Assembly (NCBI GenBank): GCA_024227565.1
Contig: JAAEUE010000311.1
Coordinates: forward strand, 1-47,956
Reading direction: 5' to 3'
From: Alphaproteobacteria bacterium
Lineage (GTDB): Bacteria; Pseudomonadota; Alphaproteobacteria; Rhizobiales; CAJQND01
DNA: 47,956 nucleotides
Under the pieces are notes generated by a model. The model ran no database searches, had not been told where the DNA came from, and was given only the letters and a program-made list of their open reading frames with translations. Positions 16,483 through 25,485 of this stretch are shown piece by piece. A program made the position numbers and the translations under genes. Numbering within the stretch: position 1 is the first letter of the stretch; each line of letters starts with the position of its first letter.

Positions 16483-17622
16483 TCACTCGGTGGAGAGGCT
16501 TTCAAGGAAGTTGACGAGATCCTGGGTTTCGTTCTTGTTCAAATGAAGCGGGGCGAGAATGCGCGTGCCGTCTGCGTGCAGCCGTTCCACATCAATTTGC
16601 GAATAATGCCGAACCACATCTTCCAAAGTGGCCAGTGAACCATCGTGCATGTAAGGCGCGGTTTTGGTGAGGTTTCTGAGGGACGGCACCCTGAACTCGC
16701 CAAAGTTGCGGTGCAATGGCTTTACGCCGCGCACCTTCCAGGCTCCCGTTTTGGCCGGGTCATCTGTGTGCTTGCCGGCCAACGTAAAAGCGCTGGATTT
16801 CAGCTTGGCAATGCCGGCAAAGCGGCCTTTGTCGACCCGGCCCGGTTCAATAAAATAGGGCACACCTGCATCCTGGAACTCGCCATTGGTGAACAAAGGG
16901 CCGGTGTGACAGAACGTGCAGTTCCCCCGGCCGAAGAACAGCGCCGCACCGCGCCGGGCGGAAGCTGGATAGGCGGCGATGGCTTTTCTGTCGTTGTTGG
17001 CCAGGCCGTCTCGAAAGGCGTCGAAGGGCGTTCTGGCGGTGACGATTGTCTCTTGAAACGCGGCCAGGGCTTTTCCGACGTTCGCCAATGTTTGCTCGGG
17101 GGTGCCTTCGCCCGGCGCAGCACCGAACACGTCCTGGTATTGCCCGGATATATTTTGATCCTTCCCCAGCACCTGCACCACATGCTTTGGGGTTGCGTGC
17201 ATCTCGTCTGGATTGATGATCGGTCTGATGCTCTGGGCCCAGAGATTGTCATTCTGGCCATCCCAACCGAACCAGCGATTGAAGCGCACGTTGAAGAGAG
17301 ACTGGGTGTTGCGATCAAGGCGCTTGATGCCGAACGCGCGCGGCAACTTGTCGGTCCACCCGCGGCCTGGATGATGGCAGGTGCTGCAGGCCATGTTGCC
17401 GCTGCCCGAAAGCTTGGGGTCAAAAAACAACGTGCGGCCCAGCTCTATGGCTCCGGGGTTTCCGGAGACCCGGTTGCTGGGATCTGCCTCAACGCGAAGC
17501 GGCCATGGGCCGTGTTGCAAAAGCTTGTTGATCTGTTCCTGAGTTAGCGCGTCCTGATCGGCCTGCGCCTGTGCCGCCCACGCCAACACCCCAATCAGAA
17601 GAACCAGACACGCAGTCCTCAT
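16483..17622 (-). CDS. Di-heme cytochrome c peroxidase / MauG family protein
   Basis: The 379-residue exported protein has a signal peptide (cleavage near AQAQA) and two c-type heme sites, C79STCH83 and C235TFCH239. RGAALFFGRGNCTFCHTGPLF and VPSLRNLTKTAPYMHDG are typical of the CcpA/MauG family. Members either reduce hydrogen peroxide or, like MauG, carry out oxidative modification of a protein substrate in the periplasm. The ATG at 17622 overlaps the stop of the YtkA-like gene (ATGA), so the two are coupled. Coupling to a small putative metal-binding protein and an exported amidohydrolase argues for a dedicated periplasmic role. The peroxidase versus MauG-like choice cannot be made by eye. 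Confidence 0.88.
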   Translation of the reverse strand: MRTACLVLLIGVLAWAAQAQADQDALTQEQINKLLQHGPWPLRVEADPSNRVSGNPGAIELGRTLFFDPKLSGSGNMACSTCHHPGRGWTDKLPRAFGIKRLDRNTQSLFNVRFNRWFGWDGQNDNLWAQSIRPIINPDEMHATPKHVVQVLGKDQNISGQYQDVFGAAPGEGTPEQTLANVGKALAAFQETIVTARTPFDAFRDGLANNDRKAIAAYPASARRGAALFFGRGNCTFCHTGPLFTNGEFQDAGVPYFIEPGRVDKGRFAGIAKLKSSAFTLAGKHTDDPAKTGAWKVRGVKPLHRNFGEFRVPSLRNLTKTAPYMHDGSLATLEDVVRHYSQIDVERLHADGTRILAPLHLNKNETQDLVNFLESLSTE

Positions 17623-18032
17623 GGCACGTCTATGTCCACCGAGAGGTGATTGGGCTTGCCATTGCTGTAGACCGAGACGGTGATCTGCCAAATTCCCGGC
17701 ATATGGAACAAAAAGCCGGTGGCCTTGTAATGTCCTTCGGCGGCCTTGGTCAGCTGGGGCTGGTAGTTCATGCCATGCTTGTGGGCCGGCATGGTGGCGT
17801 CTACGGCAAGGCGGTCTGCAGTGCGGTTGTCCGGGCTGCACACTTTCAGCTCAACATCAAAAGGGGCGCCAACCTTGGGGGTTTCTGAGCCAACGCTGAG
17901 CGCGGCCTTGAAGGTGGTTCCGCCTTCAGGAGCCAAGGCGAGCCAATCGGCGGGTGCGCCGCAGGTTTCCGCCAGCCCTGGCCCAGACGAACAAACAAGC
18001 AAGAGTGCAGTGATGGAGACAGCGCGCTTCAC
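17619..18032 (-). CDS. YtkA/FixH-like exported protein with a Met/His motif
   Basis: This 137-residue protein starts with a signal peptide (VKRAVSITALLLVCSSGPGL, cleavage near LAE). A beta-rich domain follows that holds M81PAHKHGM88 and, about 22 residues on, FLFHMPGIWQ. These paired His/Met segments are characteristic of YtkA-like/FixH-like domains and suggest copper or other soft-metal binding. Start is a GTG at 18032 preceded by GAGGTGACC. It begins seven bases after the amidohydrolase gene stops and overlaps the MauG-like gene by four bases. I infer that it serves as a metal chaperone or partner for the di-heme enzyme; a lipoprotein form is possible because Cys14 lies in the signal region. 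Confidence 0.72.
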   Translation of the reverse strand: MKRAVSITALLLVCSSGPGLAETCGAPADWLALAPEGGTTFKAALSVGSETPKVGAPFDVELKVCSPDNRTADRLAVDATMPAHKHGMNYQPQLTKAAEGHYKATGFLFHMPGIWQITVSVYSNGKPNHLSVDIDVP

Positions 18033-18039
18033 GGTCACC

Positions 18040-18852
18040 TCACTCCGTCGGCGACAGGCGGAGCATGGCTTCGGCATTGCGGAAGCCGATCTTCTCGGCC
18101 AGGTCTTTTGGCAGGTCAGAGAGCCAGGTGCGAGAGGATGCGGCATGGTCTTCCACATAATGCCAGCGCTCCGGTGCAAAGGTGTCGGTGCCCAGCATGA
18201 ACCTGTCCGGGAACTCCTCGAACGCTTCGCGCCACTGCGGGATCACTTTGCCGCCACTGGCCTGGTCCGACCTGAAGGCCAGGTCTGCCCAAAGGTTCTT
18301 ATGCTTGCGCAACATCTCGCGCACTCGCTCAGGCCTGGCAAAGCCTGAATGGGCCCACAGGACCCGAGCGTCGGGATTGGCCTTGAAGATGCGCTCAACC
18401 GCTTCGGCATCCGAATGGGCATGCAGCAGAAGGTCATGTTTCTTGGCGAGCGCTATGATTTTCTGCAGCACGGGTGTTTCTATGTCGGTGTCGAAGGCAT
18501 GAAACTCGCCGATCGCGTGGTATTTATGCTTTTTGAGCAGGCCTTCCACATAATCGATGATGGTCGGGTCGTGCATCCAGGAGCCGGTTTCGCCGCGCTT
18601 GCGGTAGGGCCGCAGTGCCGGCACCACGATGTTTGGCGCGTGTTTGAGCAGAAGCTGTGTGCCGCGGTCGTCGGAACTGGACACCAGCGCCTTTTTCACC
18701 CCGGCCTTCTTCAAGATCCCAGCAATCTGCTCTGGCGGGAGAAACTCGACCGCATCATGGCTGTAGTGAATGTGGGCATCGAAGATGGGCATTTCGGCTG
18801 CCTTCAGAGGCGTCACCAGCAGCATCAGCAACGCTGCGAAAAAGTATCTCAT
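18040..18852 (-). CDS. Exported amidohydrolase family protein
   Basis: The 270-residue protein begins with a signal peptide (MRYFFAALLMLLVTPLKAAE) and continues with a metal-dependent hydrolase TIM barrel of the amidohydrolase-2 type. Seen are FDAHIHYSHD (metal ligands HxH), HAHSDAE, LWAHSGFARPERV and LGTDTFAPERW. Most relatives are cytoplasmic decarboxylases or lactonases, so export to the periplasm is unusual. The ATG at 18852 follows AGGTGGAG. It is spaced 17 bases from the dioxygenase gene and seven from the YtkA-like gene, so all four 3' genes look like one operon. The substrate is unknown. Confidence 0.82.
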   Translation of the reverse strand: MRYFFAALLMLLVTPLKAAEMPIFDAHIHYSHDAVEFLPPEQIAGILKKAGVKKALVSSSDDRGTQLLLKHAPNIVVPALRPYRKRGETGSWMHDPTIIDYVEGLLKKHKYHAIGEFHAFDTDIETPVLQKIIALAKKHDLLLHAHSDAEAVERIFKANPDARVLWAHSGFARPERVREMLRKHKNLWADLAFRSDQASGGKVIPQWREAFEEFPDRFMLGTDTFAPERWHYVEDHAASSRTWLSDLPKDLAEKIGFRNAEAMLRLSPTE

Positions 18853-18869
18853 GTTCTCCACCTGTTGTC

Positions 18870-19751
18870 TTAGTCCGCCCGTGCGGCCCGGAGGGGTTCG
18901 CCCTCAATAGTGATCCGGTGCAACACGCGCTTGTAGCCGAAGCAATCATCCAGCGCACAATGCCATGTGGCGCGGTTGTCCCAAAAGGCCACGTCCCCCT
19001 CGCGCCAGCGGTGGCGGTAGGTGAACTGTGGCTGGGTGGCGTGATCGAAGAGGTAATCGAGAAGCGCCTTGGATTCTGCCCGGTTCCAGCCATCGATGCC
19101 TTCGGTGAAACCAGAGTTCACATAAAGCACCTTACGGCCCGATATGGGGTGGCGGATCACCACCGGATGCTTGGCCCGCACACCTGCCGTCTCCAGACCA
19201 GGAAGCCGGTCGTTGAATTCAGCGCCAATGCGCGGATCCGCCACTTCCGGGCACACCGTGTCCGCATGCCAGGCTTCAAGGCCTTCCAGCACCTGCTTCA
19301 GGCCTTCAGACAAGGCGTCGTACGCTGCCGTCATGCCGGCAAACAGTGTGTCGCCGCCCACGGGTGGGATCTCCCGGGCTGCAAAGACCGAGCCCATGGC
19401 GGGAACCTGATCGTAGGAATGGTCTGTGTGCCAATACCAGCCGGTGGCGCCGCGTTCATCGGGTTGGCGTTGCACATTGGCAATTTCCGGATAGCCTTCA
19501 ACGGGGTGAAAAAACCGGTTGATGTTGATGTCGCCGAACGACTTTGCAAAGCGCAACTGATCGGCTGGCGAAATATCCTGATCGCGCAGAAAAATCACGC
19601 CGAAAAGGCCAAGGGCTGCGCGAATGTCTTGGAATTGCTCATCTTTCAGGGGCTGGGAGAGATCTATTCCGTGGATCTCCGCGCCTACAGAAGGTGACAT
19701 CCGGGCCACGTCGATATGTTGGAAAGCCTCTAGCGCAGTGTCTGCTTGCAT
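18870..19751 (-). CDS. TauD/TfdA-family 2-oxoglutarate-dependent dioxygenase
   Basis: The 293-residue Fe(II)/2-oxoglutarate dioxygenase has the facial triad His108-x-Asp110 (YWHTDHSY) and His264 (DNRATWHCA), with the 2-oxoglutarate-binding arginine in RVLHRITIEG (Arg279). The family hydroxylates taurine, alkylsulfates, 2,4-D and related acids; the substrate here is not resolved. The ATG at 19751 follows AGGTGACAAG; an upstream in-frame start would add 12 residues. It lies 36 bases after korB, so it may be transcribed from the Kor promoter. The use of 2-oxoglutarate by both this enzyme and the Kor complex may be coincidental. Confidence 0.9.
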   Translation of the reverse strand: MQADTALEAFQHIDVARMSPSVGAEIHGIDLSQPLKDEQFQDIRAALGLFGVIFLRDQDISPADQLRFAKSFGDININRFFHPVEGYPEIANVQRQPDERGATGWYWHTDHSYDQVPAMGSVFAAREIPPVGGDTLFAGMTAAYDALSEGLKQVLEGLEAWHADTVCPEVADPRIGAEFNDRLPGLETAGVRAKHPVVIRHPISGRKVLYVNSGFTEGIDGWNRAESKALLDYLFDHATQPQFTYRHRWREGDVAFWDNRATWHCALDDCFGYKRVLHRITIEGEPLRAARAD

Positions 19752-19787
19752 CTTGTCACCTCGCGAACCGGTGACACAAATGGACAC

Positions 19788-20843
19788 CTATCTGAAGCGG
19801 TCGTTTATGGGTGCGAGGTTTTTTGAACCAGGACAGAGCTCAGAAATAGGGATCTGGTTCAACGCACGCTCGCTGGTTCCCAGTGTCTCATGCAAATCCT
19901 GCTCGCGTCCATCAAAATACAGCAGGCCCGTGGTCACCTCGCCCTTGTTCAGGCGCGTGCGGATGGTGTTGATGGCCTGGTCGGCATTGGTGGGGTCATA
20001 CCCGGTGTCCAGCTTGTGCAGGTGGATCTTGGCGCCGCCATGAAGATCCACCTCACTTGTGGTGCCTTCGGCATAGTCGATCTCGATCTCTTCTTCGGCC
20101 GGAACGAAATCGAGCTTGTCGAGCACCGAGTTGTGGCCGCGCACATAGTCATAGCTTTTGGTGGAGCCGGGGTGATTGTTGAAGGTCACACAAGGTGAGA
20201 TCACATCCAGAAACGCAAAGCCATTATAGCTCATGGCCGCTTCAATCATCGGCACCAGCTGGGCCTTGTCGCCGGAGAACGACCGGCCCACGAAACCCGC
20301 GCCAAGCTGAATGGCGATTTGTGCCAGATCGATGGCTTCAAACAGGTTGGACTCGCCCTTTTTGGACGGCGATGTCTTGTCGTTGGTGGCTGAAAACTGG
20401 CCCTTTGTCAGGCCATAGCAGCCATTGTTCATGACGATGTAGGTCATGTTCAGCTGACGGCGCATGGCGTGGCAAAACTGGCTGAGCCCAATCGAGGCGG
20501 TGTCGCCATCGCCGGAAACGCCCAGATAGATCAGATCCCGGTTCGCCAGGTTGGCGCCGGTGGTGATGGAGGGCATGCGCCCATGCACGGAGTTGAAGCC
20601 GTGGCTGCGCGAGAGGAAATAGGTGGGGGCCTTTGAGGAGCAGCCGATGCCTGAGACTTTGGCCAGTCTGTGAGCGGGCAGGTCCAGTTTGAAGCAGGCC
20701 TCGATGATTGCCGCAGTTATGGAATCATGGCCGCAACCGGCACACAGGGTCGACATCGCGCCTTCATAGTCGCGCCGGGTCAAACCCAGCTTGTTCTTCT
20801 TCAAAGCCGGATGAAATGCAGTGGGTTTCTGGATGTAGCTCAT
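19788..20843 (-). CDS. korB: 2-oxoacid (2-oxoglutarate):ferredoxin oxidoreductase, beta subunit
   Basis: The 351-residue thiamine-diphosphate subunit has CAGCGHD (Cys34, Cys37), GIGCSSKAPTYF (Cys68), the ThDP/Mg motif GDGDTAS (111-117) and MNNGCYGLTKGQ. These three cysteines plus one more would bind the proximal 4Fe-4S cluster. The length and the GCSSKAPTYFLSRSHGFN segment match the beta subunit of the gamma-alpha fused, two-subunit 2-oxoacid oxidoreductases of Proteobacteria. It decarboxylates a 2-oxoacid and forms acyl-CoA while reducing ferredoxin. The gene follows korA by 31 bases. 2-Oxoglutarate is the likely but not certain substrate. Confidence 0.9.
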   Translation of the reverse strand: MSYIQKPTAFHPALKKNKLGLTRRDYEGAMSTLCAGCGHDSITAAIIEACFKLDLPAHRLAKVSGIGCSSKAPTYFLSRSHGFNSVHGRMPSITTGANLANRDLIYLGVSGDGDTASIGLSQFCHAMRRQLNMTYIVMNNGCYGLTKGQFSATNDKTSPSKKGESNLFEAIDLAQIAIQLGAGFVGRSFSGDKAQLVPMIEAAMSYNGFAFLDVISPCVTFNNHPGSTKSYDYVRGHNSVLDKLDFVPAEEEIEIDYAEGTTSEVDLHGGAKIHLHKLDTGYDPTNADQAINTIRTRLNKGEVTTGLLYFDGREQDLHETLGTSERALNQIPISELCPGSKNLAPINDRFR

Positions 20844-20874
20844 GGTGCTGTTTTATCCGGTTGGCTCTGAAGGG

Positions 20875-22680
20875 TTACTCTGCGGCGATCTTTGCGTGGC
20901 TTTCGGCAGCGCCGATCCTGGCCCGTATGAATTCGGCCGTCATCGGCATTCCGTCGTAGTTCAAGATTGAAATCAGCTTGGCGCGCTGGATGTCGGCTTC
21001 CACCATGAGAAGCTGGCGCATCTGTCCGCCCTGGTTTTGCTCAACCACATAAATCCGGTCATGGTCATCGGCGAACGCGCGCACTTCTTCGGCGAAGGGG
21101 AACGCGGTGATCCGCAGGGCGTTTGCAACCACACCGGCGTCGCGCAAGCGGTCCATGGCCTCCATGACCGCCGGCCGGTTGGCACCGAAATAGATGATCC
21201 CGATGCGGCTGCTTTCATCGCGGATATCGGACACCGGTTTTGGCAGGATGCTGGCGGCGGTCTGGAACTTGGTGAGCAACCGGTCCATGACCTGAGCGTT
21301 CACAACGCCGTCTTCGGTGTAGCGGGCAGATTCGTCGTGCGAGGTGCCACGGGTAAAGAACGCGCCTTTGGTTGGGTGCGTCCCTGGAATGGTCCGGTAA
21401 GTGATGCCGTCGCCATCGATATCTTTGTAGCGGCCCCAGTCGGGCATGGCGTCAAGCTCTTCGGCGCTCAACACCTTGCCGCGGTCGTGTACGTGGGCAT
21501 CGTCCCAGTCCAGTTCATCGCAGACCCAATCGTTCATCCCAATGTCGAGATCGCTCATCACGATCACTGGTGTTTGCAGGCGCTCAGCCAAATCGAAAGC
21601 TTGCGCGGCAAAGGTGAAGCACTCGGTTGGGTCGGTGGGGAACAGCAAAACGTGGCGCGTGTCGCCGTGCGAGGCGTAAGCACACGACAATACGTCAGAC
21701 TGCTGGGTGCGTGTGGGCATGCCTGTTGAGGGGCCGCCACGCTGCACATTGAACAGCACCAAGGGAACCTCGGCATAGTAAGCAAGGCCCAAAAACTCAT
21801 TCATCAGCGAAACGCCGGGCCCCGAGGTGGCCGTAAACGACCGCGCGCCATTCCAGCCGGCGCCAATGGCGATGCCGATGGCGGCCAGTTCGTCTTCGGC
21901 CTGCACCATGCCAAACAGCTTTTTGCCGTCCTCTTGCATGCGCAGGGCCTTGGCGTGGCGCTCATAACTCTCGGCCAACGACGTGGATGGCGTAATCGGA
22001 TACCAGGCACAGACAGACGCGCCGCCATAAACGGCGCCAAGGCCAGCGGCCTCGTTGCCGGAAACCAAAATCTTGCCGTCTGTGGCGTTGCCCGGGGTCA
22101 CTTTAATGGGCAAGGGACAGGCGTAGTTGGCCTGAATGTAGTCCCGGCCCATGTGCAGAGCCTTCAGATTGGGCTCAATCAGCTTGTCCTTGCCCTTGAA
22201 CTGGCTGGCGACGACCCCTTCCAGAACGCCCAGATCGATGTCGATCAAGGCTGCAACAGCGCCCACATAGACCATGTTCTTGAACAGCTGCCTTTGGCGC
22301 GTGTCGGCCCAATGTTCGGCGCACATTTTGGAAATGGGCATGTCGATGATGGTCACATCGGGGCGGGTGAATTTTCTGGGTAGCGTTGAATCGTAAAGGA
22401 GGTAACCGCCGGAGACGACCTGTTTCAGATCGTTCTCATAGGTCTGGGCGTTCATGGCCACCATCAGGTCAATGCCGTCGCGCCGCGCCAAGTAGCCATC
22501 CCCGGACACGCGAACCTCATACCAGGTGGGCAAGCCTTGAATATTGGAGGGGAAGATGTTCTTGGGGCTTACAGGAATGCCCATCCGAAACAGTGTTTTG
22601 GCAAACATCAAGTTGGCCGACGCCGAACCTGAGCCGTTGACGGTTGCAAACTTTACGACGAAATCGTTGATTCCACTCAC
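20875..22680 (-). CDS. korA: 2-oxoacid:ferredoxin oxidoreductase, fused gamma-alpha subunit
   Basis: The 601-residue protein joins a gamma domain (about 1-185; GSGSASANLMFAKTLFRMGIP binds CoA-side elements) to an alpha domain (about 205-600; YPITPSTSLAE and FNVQRGGPSTGMPTRTQQSD). The alpha part shapes the thiamine pocket with KorB. Start is uncertain by three codons: GTG at 22680 has AGGTGA five bases upstream, and GTG at 22689 overlaps the stop of the upstream gene. I use 22680. The tight overlap with the ferredoxin/FAD gene shows translational coupling. An oxygen-tolerant role in an aerobic organism is plausible but not shown. Confidence 0.9.
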   Translation of the reverse strand: MSGINDFVVKFATVNGSGSASANLMFAKTLFRMGIPVSPKNIFPSNIQGLPTWYEVRVSGDGYLARRDGIDLMVAMNAQTYENDLKQVVSGGYLLYDSTLPRKFTRPDVTIIDMPISKMCAEHWADTRQRQLFKNMVYVGAVAALIDIDLGVLEGVVASQFKGKDKLIEPNLKALHMGRDYIQANYACPLPIKVTPGNATDGKILVSGNEAAGLGAVYGGASVCAWYPITPSTSLAESYERHAKALRMQEDGKKLFGMVQAEDELAAIGIAIGAGWNGARSFTATSGPGVSLMNEFLGLAYYAEVPLVLFNVQRGGPSTGMPTRTQQSDVLSCAYASHGDTRHVLLFPTDPTECFTFAAQAFDLAERLQTPVIVMSDLDIGMNDWVCDELDWDDAHVHDRGKVLSAEELDAMPDWGRYKDIDGDGITYRTIPGTHPTKGAFFTRGTSHDESARYTEDGVVNAQVMDRLLTKFQTAASILPKPVSDIRDESSRIGIIYFGANRPAVMEAMDRLRDAGVVANALRITAFPFAEEVRAFADDHDRIYVVEQNQGGQMRQLLMVEADIQRAKLISILNYDGMPMTAEFIRARIGAAESHAKIAAE

Positions 22681-22685
22681 GCAAC

Positions 22686-24581
22686 TCACCTCGTCTTTGA
22701 CCAGTGAACATAGGCATCCAGATTACGCTGACATGATTTGGCCGCCTGGGTTTCCATGTAAGTGAATTTCTGCATGTCCCAAGCACCGGTGGGACAGCGT
22801 TCAGCGCAGAGCCCGCAGTGCACGCAGACGTCCTCATCCTTGGCCATGATTCTGCCGGTCTTCAGAGCCTCAGAAACATAGAGATCCTGGGTGTCGTTCG
22901 TTGCAGGTACACGCACCCCCTGACGCAGTTCGGTTTCGGGCGCGTTGTTGATGAAGTTGATGCAGTCGATCGGGCAAATGTCCATGCAGGCATCGCATTC
23001 GATACAGAGCTGCGGGGTGAACACGGTTTGCACATCGCAGTTCAAGCACCGTTCGGCCTCGTCGAAGGCCAGTTGATCGTCGAACCCAAGTTCAACCTCC
23101 ACTTTCAGGTCTTTCAGCGAACTGGCGAGCTCTGCATGAGGCACGTCAATGCGGCCCGTATCGGCATAGTCGTTTTCATAAGCCCACTCGTGGATACCCA
23201 TCTTCTGGCTGATGAGCGAATGGCCGGGCGCAGGGCGGTTTTCCGACAGGTCTTTGCCGTTGCAATGAAGATCGATTGAAATCGCCGCTTGGTGGCCATG
23301 CGCCACCGCAACGATAATGTTTTCAGGGCCCCAGGCAGAATCGCCACCGAAGAACACGCCAGGCAATGTGGACATCATTGTTTTGGTGTCAACGGTGGGC
23401 ATGCCCCAGGTTTCGAACTCAAGCCCAAGATCGCGCTCAATCCAGTCAAACGCGTTGTCCTGGCCAATGGCCATCAGCACATCATCACACTCAAACAGAA
23501 CCTCTTCGCCGGTCGCCACCAGCTTGCGCTTGCCGTTATCGTCATATTCGGCGCGCATGATCTCAAACAGCACGCCCTTGAACTTGCCGTTCTCGTGCAC
23601 GAACGCTTTGGGGCTGTGGTTGTCGTAAATCGGAATGCCTTCTTGCTCGGCTTCCTCAATCTCCCAGGCAGAGGCCTTCATGTCCTTGCGCGGGGAGCGA
23701 ACGGTCACGCGCACATCTTCGCCGCCGAGCCTGACCGCAGTGCGGCAGCAGTCCATTGCCGTGTTGCCGCCGCCGATGACCACAACACGTTTGCCAACCT
23801 TTTTCACATGGCCAAAGGCAACAGAGGTTAGGAACGAGATCCCGATCTGAATTTTGTCATTGGCTTCTTTGCGGCCGGGAAGGGAGAGATCTTTGCCCTT
23901 GGGCGCGCCGGTCCCAATGAACACTGCGTCATAGTCTTCATCGAGCAGTGATTTCAGGCTGGTGATCTCTTCACCGAACTTTGCCTCCACACCGAAATCG
24001 ACAATGCGGTAGACCTCTTCATCGAGCACTTTTTCCGGCAGCCGGAACGAGGGGATGTTGGTGCGCATGAGACCGCCGGCTTTGGGGTCTTTGTCATAGA
24101 GGGTGCAAGAGTATCCAAGGGGCAGAAGATCGCGTGCCACGGTCAACGAAGCGGGGCCCGCGCCCAGCAAGGCAACACGTTTGCCATTGCCTTCGGTTGG
24201 AATGGCCGGCAGGCGATCTGAGATATCGTCCCGGTAGTCCGCGGCCACGCGCTTAAGCCGGCAAATGGCTACAGGCTTGTCTTCAATCCGCCCACGCCGG
24301 CAGGCAGGCTCGCAAGGCCGGTCGCACACCCGGCCCAGGATGCCGGGGAACACATTGCTCTCCCAGTTGAGCATGTAGGCGTCGGTGAAGCGGCGTTGCG
24401 CAATCAGCCTGATATATTCAGGAACCGGCGTGTGCGCAGGGCAGGCCCACTGGCAATCTACCACTTTGTGAAAATATTGAGGATCGCCCACATCGGTGGC
24501 GGGCATTCCGCGCTGCATCTCTTTGACGCTGCTGTCCATACTCTTCGCCAGCTTCAACCCGCGCGGTAACGCACGTCCCAT
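22686..24581 (-). CDS. FAD/NADPH oxidoreductase with ferredoxin domains (GltD-like), Kor partner
   Basis: The 631-residue protein has an N-terminal GltD-type 4Fe-4S domain (C43QWAC47, CDRPCEPAC 86-94, C107), an FAD-binding region (LLGAGPAS near 139), an NADPH site (VIGGGNTAMDCC) and two C-terminal 4Fe-4S motifs, CIECDACMDICP and CVHCGLCAERCP. It can pass electrons between ferredoxin-type clusters and NAD(P)H. As the first gene of the Kor operon, with its stop overlapping the korA start region, it is the probable electron acceptor for the 2-oxoacid oxidoreductase. The start at 24581 (MGRALPRGL) follows GGGACGGGG; Met15 (24539) is an alternative. Confidence 0.88.
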   Translation of the reverse strand: MGRALPRGLKLAKSMDSSVKEMQRGMPATDVGDPQYFHKVVDCQWACPAHTPVPEYIRLIAQRRFTDAYMLNWESNVFPGILGRVCDRPCEPACRRGRIEDKPVAICRLKRVAADYRDDISDRLPAIPTEGNGKRVALLGAGPASLTVARDLLPLGYSCTLYDKDPKAGGLMRTNIPSFRLPEKVLDEEVYRIVDFGVEAKFGEEITSLKSLLDEDYDAVFIGTGAPKGKDLSLPGRKEANDKIQIGISFLTSVAFGHVKKVGKRVVVIGGGNTAMDCCRTAVRLGGEDVRVTVRSPRKDMKASAWEIEEAEQEGIPIYDNHSPKAFVHENGKFKGVLFEIMRAEYDDNGKRKLVATGEEVLFECDDVLMAIGQDNAFDWIERDLGLEFETWGMPTVDTKTMMSTLPGVFFGGDSAWGPENIIVAVAHGHQAAISIDLHCNGKDLSENRPAPGHSLISQKMGIHEWAYENDYADTGRIDVPHAELASSLKDLKVEVELGFDDQLAFDEAERCLNCDVQTVFTPQLCIECDACMDICPIDCINFINNAPETELRQGVRVPATNDTQDLYVSEALKTGRIMAKDEDVCVHCGLCAERCPTGAWDMQKFTYMETQAAKSCQRNLDAYVHWSKTR

Positions 24582-24784
24582 CCCCGTCCCGGTATAGCCA
24601 CATGCCTTTGTATCCCATTAATCGGTACCGTCAAGTTAACGAACGCGTGAGGATGAGCTGTCCACAGCGCGATGGTTCTGGAACCTGTATGCCCTGAGAC
24701 GTGTTACCTCACTTGTACCACCGGTGCCGGGACCTTACGTTTGAGGGGAGTGAGGCCGTTTTCAGGCGGTTTTGGGAGATATCA

Positions 24785-25474
24785 ATGCTGCTATTTAATC
24801 GTATTCCCGGCGCCATGCTGCTGGCGTCAGGCTTCTTAATTTTTTTGGTTCACCCAGCCACGGCCGCGTGCAGCGACAAGGCCAAGGCGGGTGTCGATTG
24901 GTCTGGCTGCAAAAAGCAGAACAAGATTCTGAAGGGCAAAGATCTGACCGGGTCAAAATTTGTGGGCACAGACTTCTCCGCGTCCGTCCTCCGCAACAGT
25001 ATGCTTGATGGAACTGCGCTGGAGCGCGCGATGCTGTTCAGAACGACCCTAGCGGGCGCCAGCCTGAAGGACGCAAATTTGACCAAGGCGCTGGGGCCGC
25101 GGGCCAATTTTGAAAAAGCTGACCTCACCGGAGCGAACTTCACAAAATCGGAGTTCGGCCGGGCACGTTTTGAAGGGGCCCGCCTGAACAAGGCCGAAAT
25201 GAAGAAGGCCGATGTCTCACGCGCTGCGTTCTCTGGCGCTGATCTGTCGGGAGTGCACCTGAACTATGCCAACGTGGCCAGGGCAGACTTCCGGGGCGCG
25301 GCACTGAACGGCACGAATTTCACCGGCGCCTATGTATTGTTGACGCGCTTTGAGGACACTGATCTGAGCAAGACATCGGGTCTCACTGCCGATCAGCTCT
25401 CGGTGGCTTGCGGCAATGACAAGACGGTGCTTCCCTCCGGTCTGTCCAAGCCTGAAAGCTGGCCCTGCGAGTGA
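24785..25474 (+). CDS. Exported pentapeptide-repeat protein
   Basis: The 229-residue protein has a signal peptide (cleavage near TAA, before CSDKAK) and about 28 consecutive pentapeptide repeats of the A(D/N)LXX type from residue 50 to 200, such as ADLTGANFTKSEFGRARFEG. These fold into a right-handed quadrilateral beta helix. A C-terminal cap (TADQLSVACGNDKTVLPSGL) with Cys and the ending SWPCE could form a disulfide. No function is assigned to exported members. The ATG at 24785 follows GGGAG with a six-base spacer. It diverges from the Kor operon, with 203 bases between them. Confidence 0.85.
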   Translation: MLLFNRIPGAMLLASGFLIFLVHPATAACSDKAKAGVDWSGCKKQNKILKGKDLTGSKFVGTDFSASVLRNSMLDGTALERAMLFRTTLAGASLKDANLTKALGPRANFEKADLTGANFTKSEFGRARFEGARLNKAEMKKADVSRAAFSGADLSGVHLNYANVARADFRGAALNGTNFTGAYVLLTRFEDTDLSKTSGLTADQLSVACGNDKTVLPSGLSKPESWPCE

Positions 25475-25485
25475 TGCGACAGCCC

